Source: an uncultured Brachyspira sp. | Lineage (GTDB): Bacteria > Spirochaetota > Brachyspiria > Brachyspirales > Brachyspiraceae | NCBI GenBank assembly: GCA_934725525.1 | Contig: CAKVCG010000096.1 | Span: forward strand, 1 to 6,576 | Length of the DNA stretch: 6,576 nucleotides | Direction of reading: 5' to 3' | Part shown: positions 1 through 6,046 of the stretch, in pieces | How positions within the stretch are numbered: position 1 is the stretch's first letter | Layout of the letters: each line of letters begins with the position of its first letter | Program-made: the position numbers and the translations under genes | The notes under the pieces: generated by a model | What the model was told of the DNA's origin: nothing | Database searches by the model: none | Seen by the model: only the letters and a program-made list of their open reading frames with translations

Positions 1-6
1 TCCTTA

Positions 7-40
7 AACCGAAATTCTTTCCTTCGGTTATTTATTTATT
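7..40 (+). terminator. Possible rho-independent terminator of an upstream gene
   Basis: AACCGAA (7-13) pairs perfectly with TTCGGTT (23-29) across a 9-nt loop. The T-rich run ATTTATTTATT follows at 30-40. The arrangement suits termination on the + strand; on the opposite strand the hairpin would not be followed by a T run. The upstream gene lies outside the window, so the call rests on the hairpin alone. The stem is short and the T run is interrupted by A residues. Confidence 0.4.
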
Positions 41-213
41 AATTGTATGCAAATTATAACATTTTAAAAAAATTTGTTAATAGTTTATTTTAATTTTTTC
101 AATATTGATTAATTTAATTATATTTTATAATGTTTAAAAATTTTTGTCAATAATAAAATTTAAATATTTATTAATTATAATACAATCTTTTAAAATAAAG
201 TAAATATAATTAA

Positions 214-244
214 TTTAAATATTTTTAATTTAAAAATATTTAAA
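214..244. repeat. Perfect 31-nt AT-only palindrome
   Basis: TTTAAATATTTTTA (214-227) is the exact reverse complement of TAAAAATATTTAAA (231-244). The A at 228 can also pair with the T at 230, giving 15-bp arms around one central base. There is no G or C pair in the stem. It could form a cruciform in supercoiled DNA or a weak RNA hairpin, or be a by-product of the extreme AT content. No function is assigned. Confidence 0.5.
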
Positions 245-286
245 GCGTTTATTTAAAAAAATTAAGAAAATCGTCAATAAAAAATA

Positions 287-360
287 GTCATTGCGAGAGC
301 GAAGCCGAAGCAATCCAAATAAAATAGATTGCCACGCCTATGAAAGAGGCTAACAATGAC
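287..360 (+). repeat. Dispersed inverted-repeat element, copy 1 (REP/MITE-like)
   Basis: The element is bounded by GTCATTG (287-293) and its exact complement CAATGAC (354-360). An inner hairpin is formed by GCAATC (310-315) and GATTGC (327-332) around an 11-nt AT-rich loop. It is far richer in GC than its flanks. A second, diverged copy in the same orientation lies at 6047-6131 and shares the TCATTG end, the GAAGCAATCCAA core and the ATAGATTGC arm. Elements with the same GTCATTGCGAG...GCAATC logic are scattered between genes in many bacterial genomes and are usually regarded as non-autonomous REP or MITE-type repeats. No transposase gene and no clear target-site duplication are visible. Confidence 0.75.
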
Positions 361-465
361 ACTTATGCATAGTCTTGCAAGCCTTTCAATACATTTTCTT
401 TGCCAAATGTAATATTATGATTATATACCAAAAGAAAATAAATTATATATTTTATTTAAAATCGC

Positions 466-494
466 TTGACAGAAAATTTGATTTAAAGTAAAAT
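466..494 (+). promoter_or_regulatory. Sigma70-type promoter for the HIRAN-holA unit
   Basis: A perfect -35 hexamer TTGACA (466-471) is separated by 17 bp from the -10 hexamer TAAAAT (489-494). The predicted transcription start is near 501, leaving a leader of about 36 nt before the TTG start at 537. holA has only an 18-nt gap from the first gene and no promoter of its own, so it is probably read from here too. Confidence 0.75.
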
Positions 495-536
495 TCTTTA
501 TTATAAATAATTAAAATAAATATCGCGGGGCTAATT

Positions 537-962
537 TTGTATACTAAAATCGAAAATATCGCAAAGCATCTTATAAGTATAAGAAGCCAAGAAGACAGTT
601 ATAGAAGAGTTATAATTAATAGCGACTGTAAAACTAAAAAACATTATATAGATTTTTTTGTCGCAAATTATAAAGACAATGATGGAAAAGAAATAATAGA
701 ATATTTATCAAAAAATGAACCTATAAATCTTATACAAGATACAAGTTATCCTTACGACCAGTTTGCAGTCTCTATCTGGACCTCGGACGCTATAAAATTA
801 GGATATGTTCCAGAAATTATCTCTTCGTTAATTTCGTATAAATTGGAAGATAAAAGCAAAAGAGTTAATGCCGTTATAAAAAAAATAAAATTAAACGCTC
901 ATGATGAATGCAAAATAGAGATAAGGGTTTTTGTGGATAAAATAAAAAAATTAATCGATTGA
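537..962 (+). CDS. Stand-alone HIRAN-domain protein
   Basis: This 141-residue protein looks like a single HIRAN domain at about residues 38-132. The diagnostic core is YPYDQFAVSIW (71-81), matching the family's 'NPYDxNAxxV' signature, followed by KLGYVPE (87-93), matching 'klGYvPr'. HIRAN domains are best known at the front of Rad5/HLTF-type SNF2 helicases, where they bind 3' ends of single-stranded DNA at stalled forks; in bacteria they also occur alone, mostly without an assigned role. No helicase or nuclease part is present here. The start is TTG at 537: the protein contains no other methionine, and a GGGG tract (527-530) lies 6 nt upstream as a poor ribosome-binding site. It is the first gene of a unit with holA, 18 nt downstream, so a link to replication or repair is plausible but inferred. 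There is no signal peptide or membrane segment. Confidence 0.75.
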   Translation: MYTKIENIAKHLISIRSQEDSYRRVIINSDCKTKKHYIDFFVANYKDNDGKEIIEYLSKNEPINLIQDTSYPYDQFAVSIWTSDAIKLGYVPEIISSLISYKLEDKSKRVNAVIKKIKLNAHDECKIEIRVFVDKIKKLID

Positions 963-980
963 TTATTATTTATAAATTCT

Positions 981-2000
981 ATGGCAAATGCAATTTCAAT
1001 AAAAAATGAATTGGACTTCACAAAATTAAAAGACAATTATATTAAAGACAATCTAAAATTTGGAATTTATATTTTAACGGGAAAAGAAAGATTATTCAAA
1101 AAGACTTTTATAGCAGCTTTGCATTCTTCAGTTTTCAAAGACGAAAGCGAAAGCGAAATGAATTATAATGTATTCTACGATAAAAACGATGCTATTGGTT
1201 ATTCGCCTTTGGAGATTGCCGACACTCCTCCTCTGGGTTCTAAAATTAGAGTCATAGTAATTTATAAATATAATAATTTTCAGGATGATTTTATCGATTA
1301 CTGTTCCAATCCTTCAAAATCTTCAATCGTAATTCTCGAAACCGAAAACGTTTTGGAAGAAGATTCCATTTATAAATATTTTTCAAAAAAACAAAATATA
1401 AATTATTTGCATTTTATCAATTTTCCTTTGCCAGACGAAAAAGATTTCAGAGGATTGATAAACGCTTATATAACTAAAAACGGTAAAAAAATCTCAAGCG
1501 AAGCGATAGAATATTTGATAAACAATATAAATTTGGATTATAATTCTTTATATTCCGAACTCGATAAAATTTGCAATTATAACGATAAAGAATATTTGAA
1601 TATTGAAGATATTATTGACTTTACTTATGTGTCAAAAAATAAAAATATATTCGATTTTTTGGACGCGGTTTTTGAAAGAAATAGAAATAAATGCTTCAGT
1701 TTGATGAATCGATTAGACCAAGACGCTTCAAGTTCGCTCGCTCTTATGATGAATAATTTTGTAGCGTTATATTACATGAAAATTTTTCCTCCTCAAACAG
1801 CGTTAAACGATATAAGCAAAATAACGAAAATTCCCGCGTTCATTTTGACTAAAAAAAAGAACGCTTTGAAATTATTTTCTCTATCGGAAATAGTAAATAT
1901 AATATCGCAAATATCTTATTTAAATACTTTAAGCGTTAGCGCCCCGAATAATGTTTTTAAGGCTAGTTTTGAGCTTATGTTATTTGCCGTTACTAAATAA
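981..2000 (+). CDS. holA: DNA polymerase III subunit delta (clamp loader)
   Basis: This 339-residue protein has the length and layout of the delta subunit of the bacterial clamp loader, the part that opens the sliding beta clamp so it can be placed on DNA. The N-terminal RecA-like domain (about 26-150) begins with FGIYILTGKERLFKKTF, the family's 'YLLyGeE.fL' strand and helix, and continues with the FYDKND segment and the VIVIYK and SSIVILE strands. As expected for delta, it has no Walker A ATP-binding loop. A small lid domain follows (about 150-215), then the helical collar (about 220-339) with NIFDFLDAVFERNRNKCFSL and the conserved closing helix FKASFELMLF. The start is ATG at 981, 18 nt after the HIRAN gene; there is no Shine-Dalgarno sequence, only an AT-rich 15-mer ending 3 nt before the ATG. 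It probably shares the promoter at 466. Confidence 0.88.
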   Translation: MANAISIKNELDFTKLKDNYIKDNLKFGIYILTGKERLFKKTFIAALHSSVFKDESESEMNYNVFYDKNDAIGYSPLEIADTPPLGSKIRVIVIYKYNNFQDDFIDYCSNPSKSSIVILETENVLEEDSIYKYFSKKQNINYLHFINFPLPDEKDFRGLINAYITKNGKKISSEAIEYLINNINLDYNSLYSELDKICNYNDKEYLNIEDIIDFTYVSKNKNIFDFLDAVFERNRNKCFSLMNRLDQDASSSLALMMNNFVALYYMKIFPPQTALNDISKITKIPAFILTKKKNALKLFSLSEIVNIISQISYLNTLSVSAPNNVFKASFELMLFAVTK

Positions 2001-2001
2001 C

Positions 2002-2052
2002 GATTTGTTTTTTTAATAAAAAATTAAACAAAATCCTTATTTTTTATTATCT
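2002..2052 (+). terminator. Weak terminator-like hairpin after holA
   Basis: GATTTGTTT (2002-2010) pairs with AAACAAAATC (2026-2035), with one bulged A, around a 15-nt AT-rich loop. A T-rich tract follows (2037-2052). The stem is mostly A-T pairs, so termination may be partial. Its place between holA and a strong new promoter at 2071 supports the call. Confidence 0.4.
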
Positions 2053-2070
2053 TATTAATACAAAATCATT

Positions 2071-2099
2071 TTGACAAATAATATTTTATTTTGTATAAT
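2071..2099 (+). promoter_or_regulatory. Consensus sigma70 promoter for the ComFB-aroF-spoIID run
   Basis: TTGACA (2071-2076) and TATAAT (2094-2099) match the consensus exactly and are 17 bp apart. Transcription would start near 2106, leaving about 30 nt before the ATG at 2136. Because the -10 box lies at 2094-2099, the TTG at 2091 that opens the reading frame is upstream of the transcript and cannot be the translation start. No other convincing promoter is seen before the terminator at 6005, so this one may drive all five genes. Confidence 0.8.
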
Positions 2100-2135
2100 A
2101 ATATTATAAATTATGAACTTTTGAAGGAGAATATT

Positions 2136-2795
2136 ATGTATTTAGTAAACCTTATGGAACAGAAAATTTCCAAATTGGCGGATTCTTATTTTATAGAGAA
2201 AAATATAACCGCAAATACAAATATGCGTATGGATATAATAGCCTATACTTTGAATAGAGTTCAACCGCAATATGTGACAAGCGCAAGAGGAGTTTTACAC
2301 AGCTACGATAGGGGAGATACCGAAGAAAATATTGAAATATTGAATATCATAGAAAAAGCATGCGAAGTGATAAGAAGAAGAAAAGAAAATACTCCTATAG
2401 AATCTATTCCTCTTATAGAAGAAAACGGCTATTATTTAACTTATCCGAGCATAATGGGAAATATATGTTCGGCAAACAATTTTGAAAAAATAGAAAACGC
2501 ATTGGTATATATGTATTATAATAATAAACTTATAAAAGGATATGGAGCTAATTTTCCTAATCCAGCCGTCGTCTCAAAAAATGTGCCGGGAAAATTTATG
2601 TTCTGTTTTATGCCTGAAAAAGTGGAGTCAAACAACAGTATGGATATAGATTTGGATATAGTTATAGAAGCCGAAAACTATAAACAATATAAAGGAGTTT
2701 TAAATTTTACCGTTAGTCCTTCTTTCTATAACGCTAACGATATGCCTTTATTTTCCATAGAAGAAGTTGACGATATACTGCTAATGGAAAATTAA
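2136..2795 (+). CDS. ComFB-family protein with unknown C-terminal extension
   Basis: This is a 219-residue protein. The open frame runs back to TTG 2091, but that codon overlaps the promoter; ATG 2136 has a strong ribosome-binding site, GAAGGAG (2123-2129), 6 nt upstream. Residues 1-80 resemble late competence protein ComFB: an opening NLMEQKISKLADSYF helix, then MRMDIIAYTLNRVQPQYVTSARG (30-52), matching the family's 'cRlDIiAlaLNrLPPrYvvs..G'. ComFB proteins are small; several cyanobacterial members are reported to bind cyclic di-GMP, while the B. subtilis protein, encoded in the comF operon, has no settled role. The cysteines usually found before the RxD motif are missing here (NITANTN, 23-29). 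Residues from about 90 to 219 match nothing I recognise; they include tyrosine-rich and acidic segments and no membrane helix. The protein is probably cytoplasmic and regulatory. No other competence gene is present, so a role in DNA uptake is not supported. Confidence 0.7.
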   Translation: MYLVNLMEQKISKLADSYFIEKNITANTNMRMDIIAYTLNRVQPQYVTSARGVLHSYDRGDTEENIEILNIIEKACEVIRRRKENTPIESIPLIEENGYYLTYPSIMGNICSANNFEKIENALVYMYYNNKLIKGYGANFPNPAVVSKNVPGKFMFCFMPEKVESNNSMDIDLDIVIEAENYKQYKGVLNFTVSPSFYNANDMPLFSIEEVDDILLMEN

Positions 2796-2818
2796 TTATT
2801 TTATTATTTATAAATAAA

Positions 2819-3364
2819 ATGCGAGCTATAAAATTTATACTGTTTTCATGTCTGTTTATTTTATGTATAGTTTTTGCCAATTTAATCCATAATAACAGAA
2901 TCGTTAATAGAAAAACCGATTTGTCGGATAATCTTGTATATTCCGATTTGATACATATAAGCGGTAACGATATAAAATCTTTATTCTCAATATCTTTTGT
3001 CACTTCGTTTGATAATTTATCTAAATTTTTTGAAACCGATAAAAATTTAATTAGAAATAATATTTTAAGAAAAAATATGAAAGTGAGAGAAAGCGACGGA
3101 GAGATTATAGTATTCGTAGGGGATAATATAATAGAACAGATAACCGTTAGTATAAATAACAATATTGAGGATTCTTTAGATAATATATTAAATAATTTAA
3201 ATTCAAATAATATTAACCTTAATAAAGAGATAATAGACGATATTAACGGGAATATTTTAGCCGAAATATATTATTTTGAAAAAGATAATTATAAATTTGT
3301 AATAACAAAATCGAACGATAATCAAACTTTAACTATAGATTATATTAATTTAAAAATATTATAA
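2819..3364 (+). CDS. Membrane-anchored protein of unknown function
   Basis: I do not recognise this 181-residue protein. A basic start (MRAIK) and a hydrophobic stretch at residues 6-23 form an uncleaved signal anchor or signal peptide. Cysteines at 11 and 16 sit inside the hydrophobic core but without a good lipobox, so a lipoprotein is possible but unlikely. The rest would lie outside the inner membrane: a charged, asparagine-rich segment with beta-like strands (EIIVFVGDNIIEQITVSI at 95-112, YYFEKDNYKFVITKS at 151-165) around an Asn/Asp/Ile-rich middle (113-145). The ATG at 2819 is 23 nt after the ComFB-like gene and has no Shine-Dalgarno sequence; the same AT-rich 15-mer as before holA ends 3 nt upstream. 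Its place in the run suggests co-transcription with its neighbours. Confidence 0.7.
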   Translation: MRAIKFILFSCLFILCIVFANLIHNNRIVNRKTDLSDNLVYSDLIHISGNDIKSLFSISFVTSFDNLSKFFETDKNLIRNNILRKNMKVRESDGEIIVFVGDNIIEQITVSINNNIEDSLDNILNNLNSNNINLNKEIIDDINGNILAEIYYFEKDNYKFVITKSNDNQTLTIDYINLKIL

Positions 3365-3386
3365 AAATTTTTAAGGAGATGAAATT

Positions 3387-4430
3387 ATGATAGTAGTAAT
3401 GAAACCAAACGCGAAAGAGGAATATATAAACAATATTACCGAAAGATTGATTAACGCTGGACTTGGAACGAATAAAATAGTCGGAGTTGACTGCACGGTA
3501 ATCGGTATAGTGGGCGATACTTCAAAAGTAGACAGAGAGCTAATATCGACTTTGCCCGGCGTTGCGAGAGTTTTAAAAGTTCAAGAGCCGTTCAAAAGAG
3601 CGAATAGAGCTTTCAAAAAAGAAGACACTATAGTTAATGTTTCGGGAGTGAAAATCGGAGAGAAAAAACCCGTTATTATTGCGGGACCTTGTTCCGTTGA
3701 AAGCGAGGAGCAGGTTATCAATATCGCAAAAAGCGTTAAATCTTCGGGAGCTTCAATATTGAGAGGCGGAGCTTTCAAACCTAGAACTTCTCCTTACGCG
3801 TTTCAAGGTTTGGCTTTGGACGGACTTAAAATATTGAAACTTGTTAAAGAAGAAGTTGGAATTCCAATCGTGAGCGAAATAGTTTCAATTAGGCATTTGG
3901 AAGAATTCGACAATACGGTAGATATGATTCAAATTGGCGCAAGAAATATGCAAAACTTTGAATTATTAAAAGAAGTCGGAAAATTAAAAAAACCGATTCT
4001 ATTAAAACGAGGACTTGCAAATACGATGGAAGAATGGTTAATGAGCGCGGAATATATTTTGGATAAAGGAAACAGCGATGTCGTTTTATGCGAAAGGGGA
4101 ATACGAACATTTGAAAATTATACGAGAAACACATTCGATGTAAGCGCAATTCCAATGATAAAGCGAATGAGCCACTTGCCCGTGATAGGCGACCCTTCGC
4201 ATGCGAGCGGTAAGTCTTGGATGGCGATGCCTTTGACATTAGCTGCTTTATCTGCGGGAGCTGACGGAATGATAATAGAGGTTCATAACGACCCTGAGCA
4301 TGCTTTATGCGATGGAGCGCAATCAATCAAACCCGAAGTATTTAGCGAGATAATGGAAGCGGTAAATATGATAACTGAAACTGTGGATAAGATAAAAACT
4401 AAACATAACGGAAAAATTTATACAAAATAA
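3387..4430 (+). CDS. aroF: 3-deoxy-7-phosphoheptulonate (DAHP) synthase, type I-beta
   Basis: This enzyme joins phosphoenolpyruvate and erythrose 4-phosphate to make DAHP, the first committed step of the shikimate pathway to aromatic amino acids, in the cytoplasm. At 347 residues it matches the Thermotoga-type enzyme. An N-terminal ferredoxin-like (ACT-like) regulatory domain (about 1-66) is followed by a linker, PFKRANR, and the KdsA-like TIM barrel. Visible motifs are GPCSVES (100-106), LRGGAFKPRTSPYAFQG (125-141), the LKRG strand (206-209), CERGIRTFE (235-243), GDPSHASGK (268-276) and EVHNDPEHALCDGAQS (298-313). The four metal ligands fall at C102, H272, E298 and D309, the same numbers as I recall for the T. 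maritima enzyme. The regulatory domain suggests feedback inhibition by tyrosine or phenylalanine. The ATG has a strong AAGGAG site (3373-3378). No other shikimate gene adjoins it. Confidence 0.95.
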   Translation: MIVVMKPNAKEEYINNITERLINAGLGTNKIVGVDCTVIGIVGDTSKVDRELISTLPGVARVLKVQEPFKRANRAFKKEDTIVNVSGVKIGEKKPVIIAGPCSVESEEQVINIAKSVKSSGASILRGGAFKPRTSPYAFQGLALDGLKILKLVKEEVGIPIVSEIVSIRHLEEFDNTVDMIQIGARNMQNFELLKEVGKLKKPILLKRGLANTMEEWLMSAEYILDKGNSDVVLCERGIRTFENYTRNTFDVSAIPMIKRMSHLPVIGDPSHASGKSWMAMPLTLAALSAGADGMIIEVHNDPEHALCDGAQSIKPEVFSEIMEAVNMITETVDKIKTKHNGKIYTK

Positions 4431-4453
4431 ATCGTATATTAAATCAAATAACT

Positions 4454-4726
4454 ATGAACCACTTAGGAACGATTAGTTTAGAAACATATAGACTTATTTT
4501 AAGAAAATTTAAATTTGAAAGAATAATAAAATTCTTTTTTGAAGAGGTAAAGGTAAACAGAATTGAATCCGCTCATAACGAAAAAAATATTTACTCGGGA
4601 AAAGTTATGCTTAAATGCAAACTTAAAAAAGAGGGCATTTTGAGAGACGCTTTGAAAGAAAATAGCGGAATTACGGATTCTTTGATTTATTCGATTTTAA
4701 GAAGAGAATATTTTTTAAAATTGTAA
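4454..4726 (+). CDS. Small basic protein of unknown function
   Basis: I do not recognise this 90-residue protein. It is lysine- and arginine-rich, with no signal peptide or membrane segment. Helix-like segments can be seen at about 9-32 (ETYRLILRKFKFERIIKFFF) and in the C-terminal half (GILRDALKENSGITDSLIYS, then ILRREYF). The second part vaguely suggests a helix-turn-helix or RNA-binding fold, but no family signature supports this. The ATG lies 23 nt after aroF and has no Shine-Dalgarno sequence; no better start is present. The codon use (AAA, ATA, TTA, AGA) resembles that of the neighbours, which favours a real gene. It is probably co-transcribed with aroF, without evidence of a functional link. 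Confidence 0.6.
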   Translation: MNHLGTISLETYRLILRKFKFERIIKFFFEEVKVNRIESAHNEKNIYSGKVMLKCKLKKEGILRDALKENSGITDSLIYSILRREYFLKL

Positions 4727-4819
4727 TTAATAATATATTATTTAAAGTAAGTTTTTAATATTTCCGATATTGATATTAAAATTTATATTTTAAATCAATT
4801 TTTAGGAGTATTAAAAATT

Positions 4820-5971
4820 ATGAAAATAATAAAATCTCTATTTATAATTCCCTCTTTATTTATAACGATAACGAGCGGGACAATTTTTGCGACTACAATC
4901 AAAGTGCATTTAACCGAAGTAAAAGCGCCTTATACAATCGATATTAAAGGACCTTATAAAGCTTACAATTATAAATATCAAAGCGAAATCGTATCGGCAT
5001 TGACAAACGAAAGAGTTATGGTTGTCGAACATAGATTGGGGCTTAAAGTAAACGATGTCGGAATATATAAAGAAGGAATCGTATTTGAAACGGAAGACGG
5101 ATTTATTTTAAACGGAATAGAATATTACGGAAATTTAAAATTCATTCCTTATAACGGCGATATGATAGTTATAAACGAATTAAATATTGAAGATTATGTT
5201 AAAGGAGTTTTGCCTCATGAAATGTCTCCAGATTGGCCCATCGAAGCGTTGAAGGCTCAAGCGGTTGCGGCAAGAACTTACGCTATGTTTCATATTCTAA
5301 AAAATAATAACGAGCTTCCTTACGATGTGGACAATACTACAAAATACCAAGTTTATAACGGCAAGGAAAAAATTAACTGGACTGTGGAGCAGGCTGTCGA
5401 TAGAACGAAATACGAAATAGCTATTTATAACGATAAAGTGATAGCGACATATTTCAGCGCTTTATGCGGCGGACATACCGACAGCGCAAAAAATGTTTTC
5501 GGAACGGCGGTGCCTTATTTGGAAGGAGTTCAATGTCCTTATTGCAACGCTCAAATCAGAACTTGGACTAACGCTTTAAGTTATAATGAACTTAACGATG
5601 ATTTTGCAAATTATTCGGTTAATGCCGATGAAAAATCTTCTATAGGAATAACAATGGACCCAAAATCTGGAAAAGCTATGAATATAAAAATTGACAATAA
5701 CGATATTTCTTCTCGTGATTTTAGAACCGTTCTTTCTCCAAAATTAGTGCCTTCTCTCAATTTTACGATTAATAAAATAGATAACGGAATAATAATAACT
5801 GGAAAAGGGAGCGGACATGGAGTCGGCATGTGTCAATGGGGCGCTTACGGAATGGCTCAAGTTCAAAAAGATTATAAAGAGATATTGAAATTCTATTATA
5901 ACGGAATCGATATAGTCGATTATTATAGTTCAAGTAAAACTCTTGAGCCAGATATTTGGATAGAAAATTGA
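4820..5971 (+). CDS. Exported SpoIID/LytB-family peptidoglycan hydrolase
   Basis: This 383-residue protein is exported: a basic start and hydrophobic stretch (2-23) end in a likely cleavage site after A24. A SpoIID domain covers about 115-365. Its catalytic region reads INELNIEDYVKGVLPHEMSPDW, followed by IEALKAQAVAARTYA (141-155); E134 is the expected catalytic glutamate. The closing signature SGHGVGMCQWGAYGMAQ (331-347) is intact. C216, H219, C239 and C242 (ALCGGHTDSAKN...VQCPYC) could form a metal site like that of some clostridial SpoIID proteins. Family enzymes are lytic transglycosylases that cut glycan strands stripped of stem peptides; SpoIID acts in engulfment during sporulation. No sporulation gene is nearby, so a role in cell-wall turnover or division is more likely. 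The start has AGGAG (4804-4808) at a rather long 11-nt spacing. It is the last gene before the strong terminator at 6005. Confidence 0.88.
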   Translation: MKIIKSLFIIPSLFITITSGTIFATTIKVHLTEVKAPYTIDIKGPYKAYNYKYQSEIVSALTNERVMVVEHRLGLKVNDVGIYKEGIVFETEDGFILNGIEYYGNLKFIPYNGDMIVINELNIEDYVKGVLPHEMSPDWPIEALKAQAVAARTYAMFHILKNNNELPYDVDNTTKYQVYNGKEKINWTVEQAVDRTKYEIAIYNDKVIATYFSALCGGHTDSAKNVFGTAVPYLEGVQCPYCNAQIRTWTNALSYNELNDDFANYSVNADEKSSIGITMDPKSGKAMNIKIDNNDISSRDFRTVLSPKLVPSLNFTINKIDNGIIITGKGSGHGVGMCQWGAYGMAQVQKDYKEILKFYYNGIDIVDYYSSSKTLEPDIWIEN

Positions 5972-6004
5972 TAATCATAGATTAAAATAAATTAAATTAA
6001 AAAT

Positions 6005-6038
6005 AAAAGCGTTTCGTTTATAAACGGAGCGCTTTTTT
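6005..6038 (+). terminator. Strong rho-independent terminator after the SpoIID/LytB gene
   Basis: AAAAGCGTTTCGT (6005-6017) pairs with its partner at 6024-6036 to form a 13-bp stem with two G-U pairs around a 6-nt loop. A run of six T residues (6033-6038) closes it. It begins 34 nt after the SpoIID/LytB stop codon. It is the strongest terminator in the window and marks the likely 3' end of the run that starts at 2106. Confidence 0.88.
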
Positions 6039-6046
6039 GTATTTTA

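Larger units (their letters stand above)
1..536. other. Non-coding AT-rich region upstream of the HIRAN gene
   Basis: This 536-base stretch holds no convincing gene on either strand. It contains a short hairpin near the left edge that may terminate an upstream gene, long runs of A and T with almost no G or C, a perfect AT-only palindrome at 214-244, a dispersed inverted-repeat element at 287-360 and a promoter at 466-494. Positions 361-465 hold nothing I can name beyond a weak 7-bp hairpin around 390-411. The repeat element is the only part of 30-460 with near-average GC content and stands out sharply from its flanks. Confidence 0.7.

Noticed and set aside
105..131. Possible promoter TTGATT (105-110) with TATAAT (126-131).
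   Set aside because: The 15-bp spacer is short, the -35 box is imperfect, no gene follows within 400 bases, and TATAAT-like strings are frequent by chance in this AT-rich stretch.
390..411. Hairpin TACATTT/AAATGTA with an 8-nt loop, considered as a terminator or small RNA end.
   Set aside because: The stem is only 7 bp and mostly A-T, no T run follows, and no transcript is known to reach it.
2091..2135. N-terminal extension of the ComFB-like protein starting at TTG 2091.
   Set aside because: The codon overlaps the promoter's -10 region, upstream of the predicted transcript start. ATG 2136 has a strong ribosome-binding site, and the ComFB similarity begins there.
2734..3162. Minus-strand open frame of 142 codons opposite the membrane-anchored protein gene.
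   Set aside because: It overlaps the end of one convincing gene and most of another. Its composition is that expected of the reverse complement of an AT-rich gene, and it has no clear ribosome-binding site or family motif.
3889..4326. Minus-strand open frame of 145 codons inside aroF.
   Set aside because: It lies entirely within a gene whose catalytic motifs are intact, and its translation shows no recognisable domain. The shorter frame at 3581-3778 is rejected for the same reason.
4729..4742. Perfect 14-bp palindrome AATAATATATTATT after the small basic gene.
   Set aside because: It is short, AT-only and has no T run suited to termination, so chance explains it well.
4770..4796. Possible promoter for the SpoIID/LytB gene with TTGATA (4770-4775).
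   Set aside because: No good -10 hexamer lies 16-18 bp downstream; the best candidate, TAAATC at 4791, is at 15 bp and weak.
2136..5971. A competence or DNA-uptake operon, suggested by the ComFB-like gene.
   Set aside because: No ComEA, ComEC, ComFA, ComFC or pilus gene is present; the following genes are a DAHP synthase, a cell-wall enzyme and unknowns.
5611..5978. Two overlapping minus-strand frames (5611-5829 and 5769-5978) inside the SpoIID/LytB gene.
   Set aside because: They are antisense to the conserved SpoIID signature and have no start signals or family resemblance.
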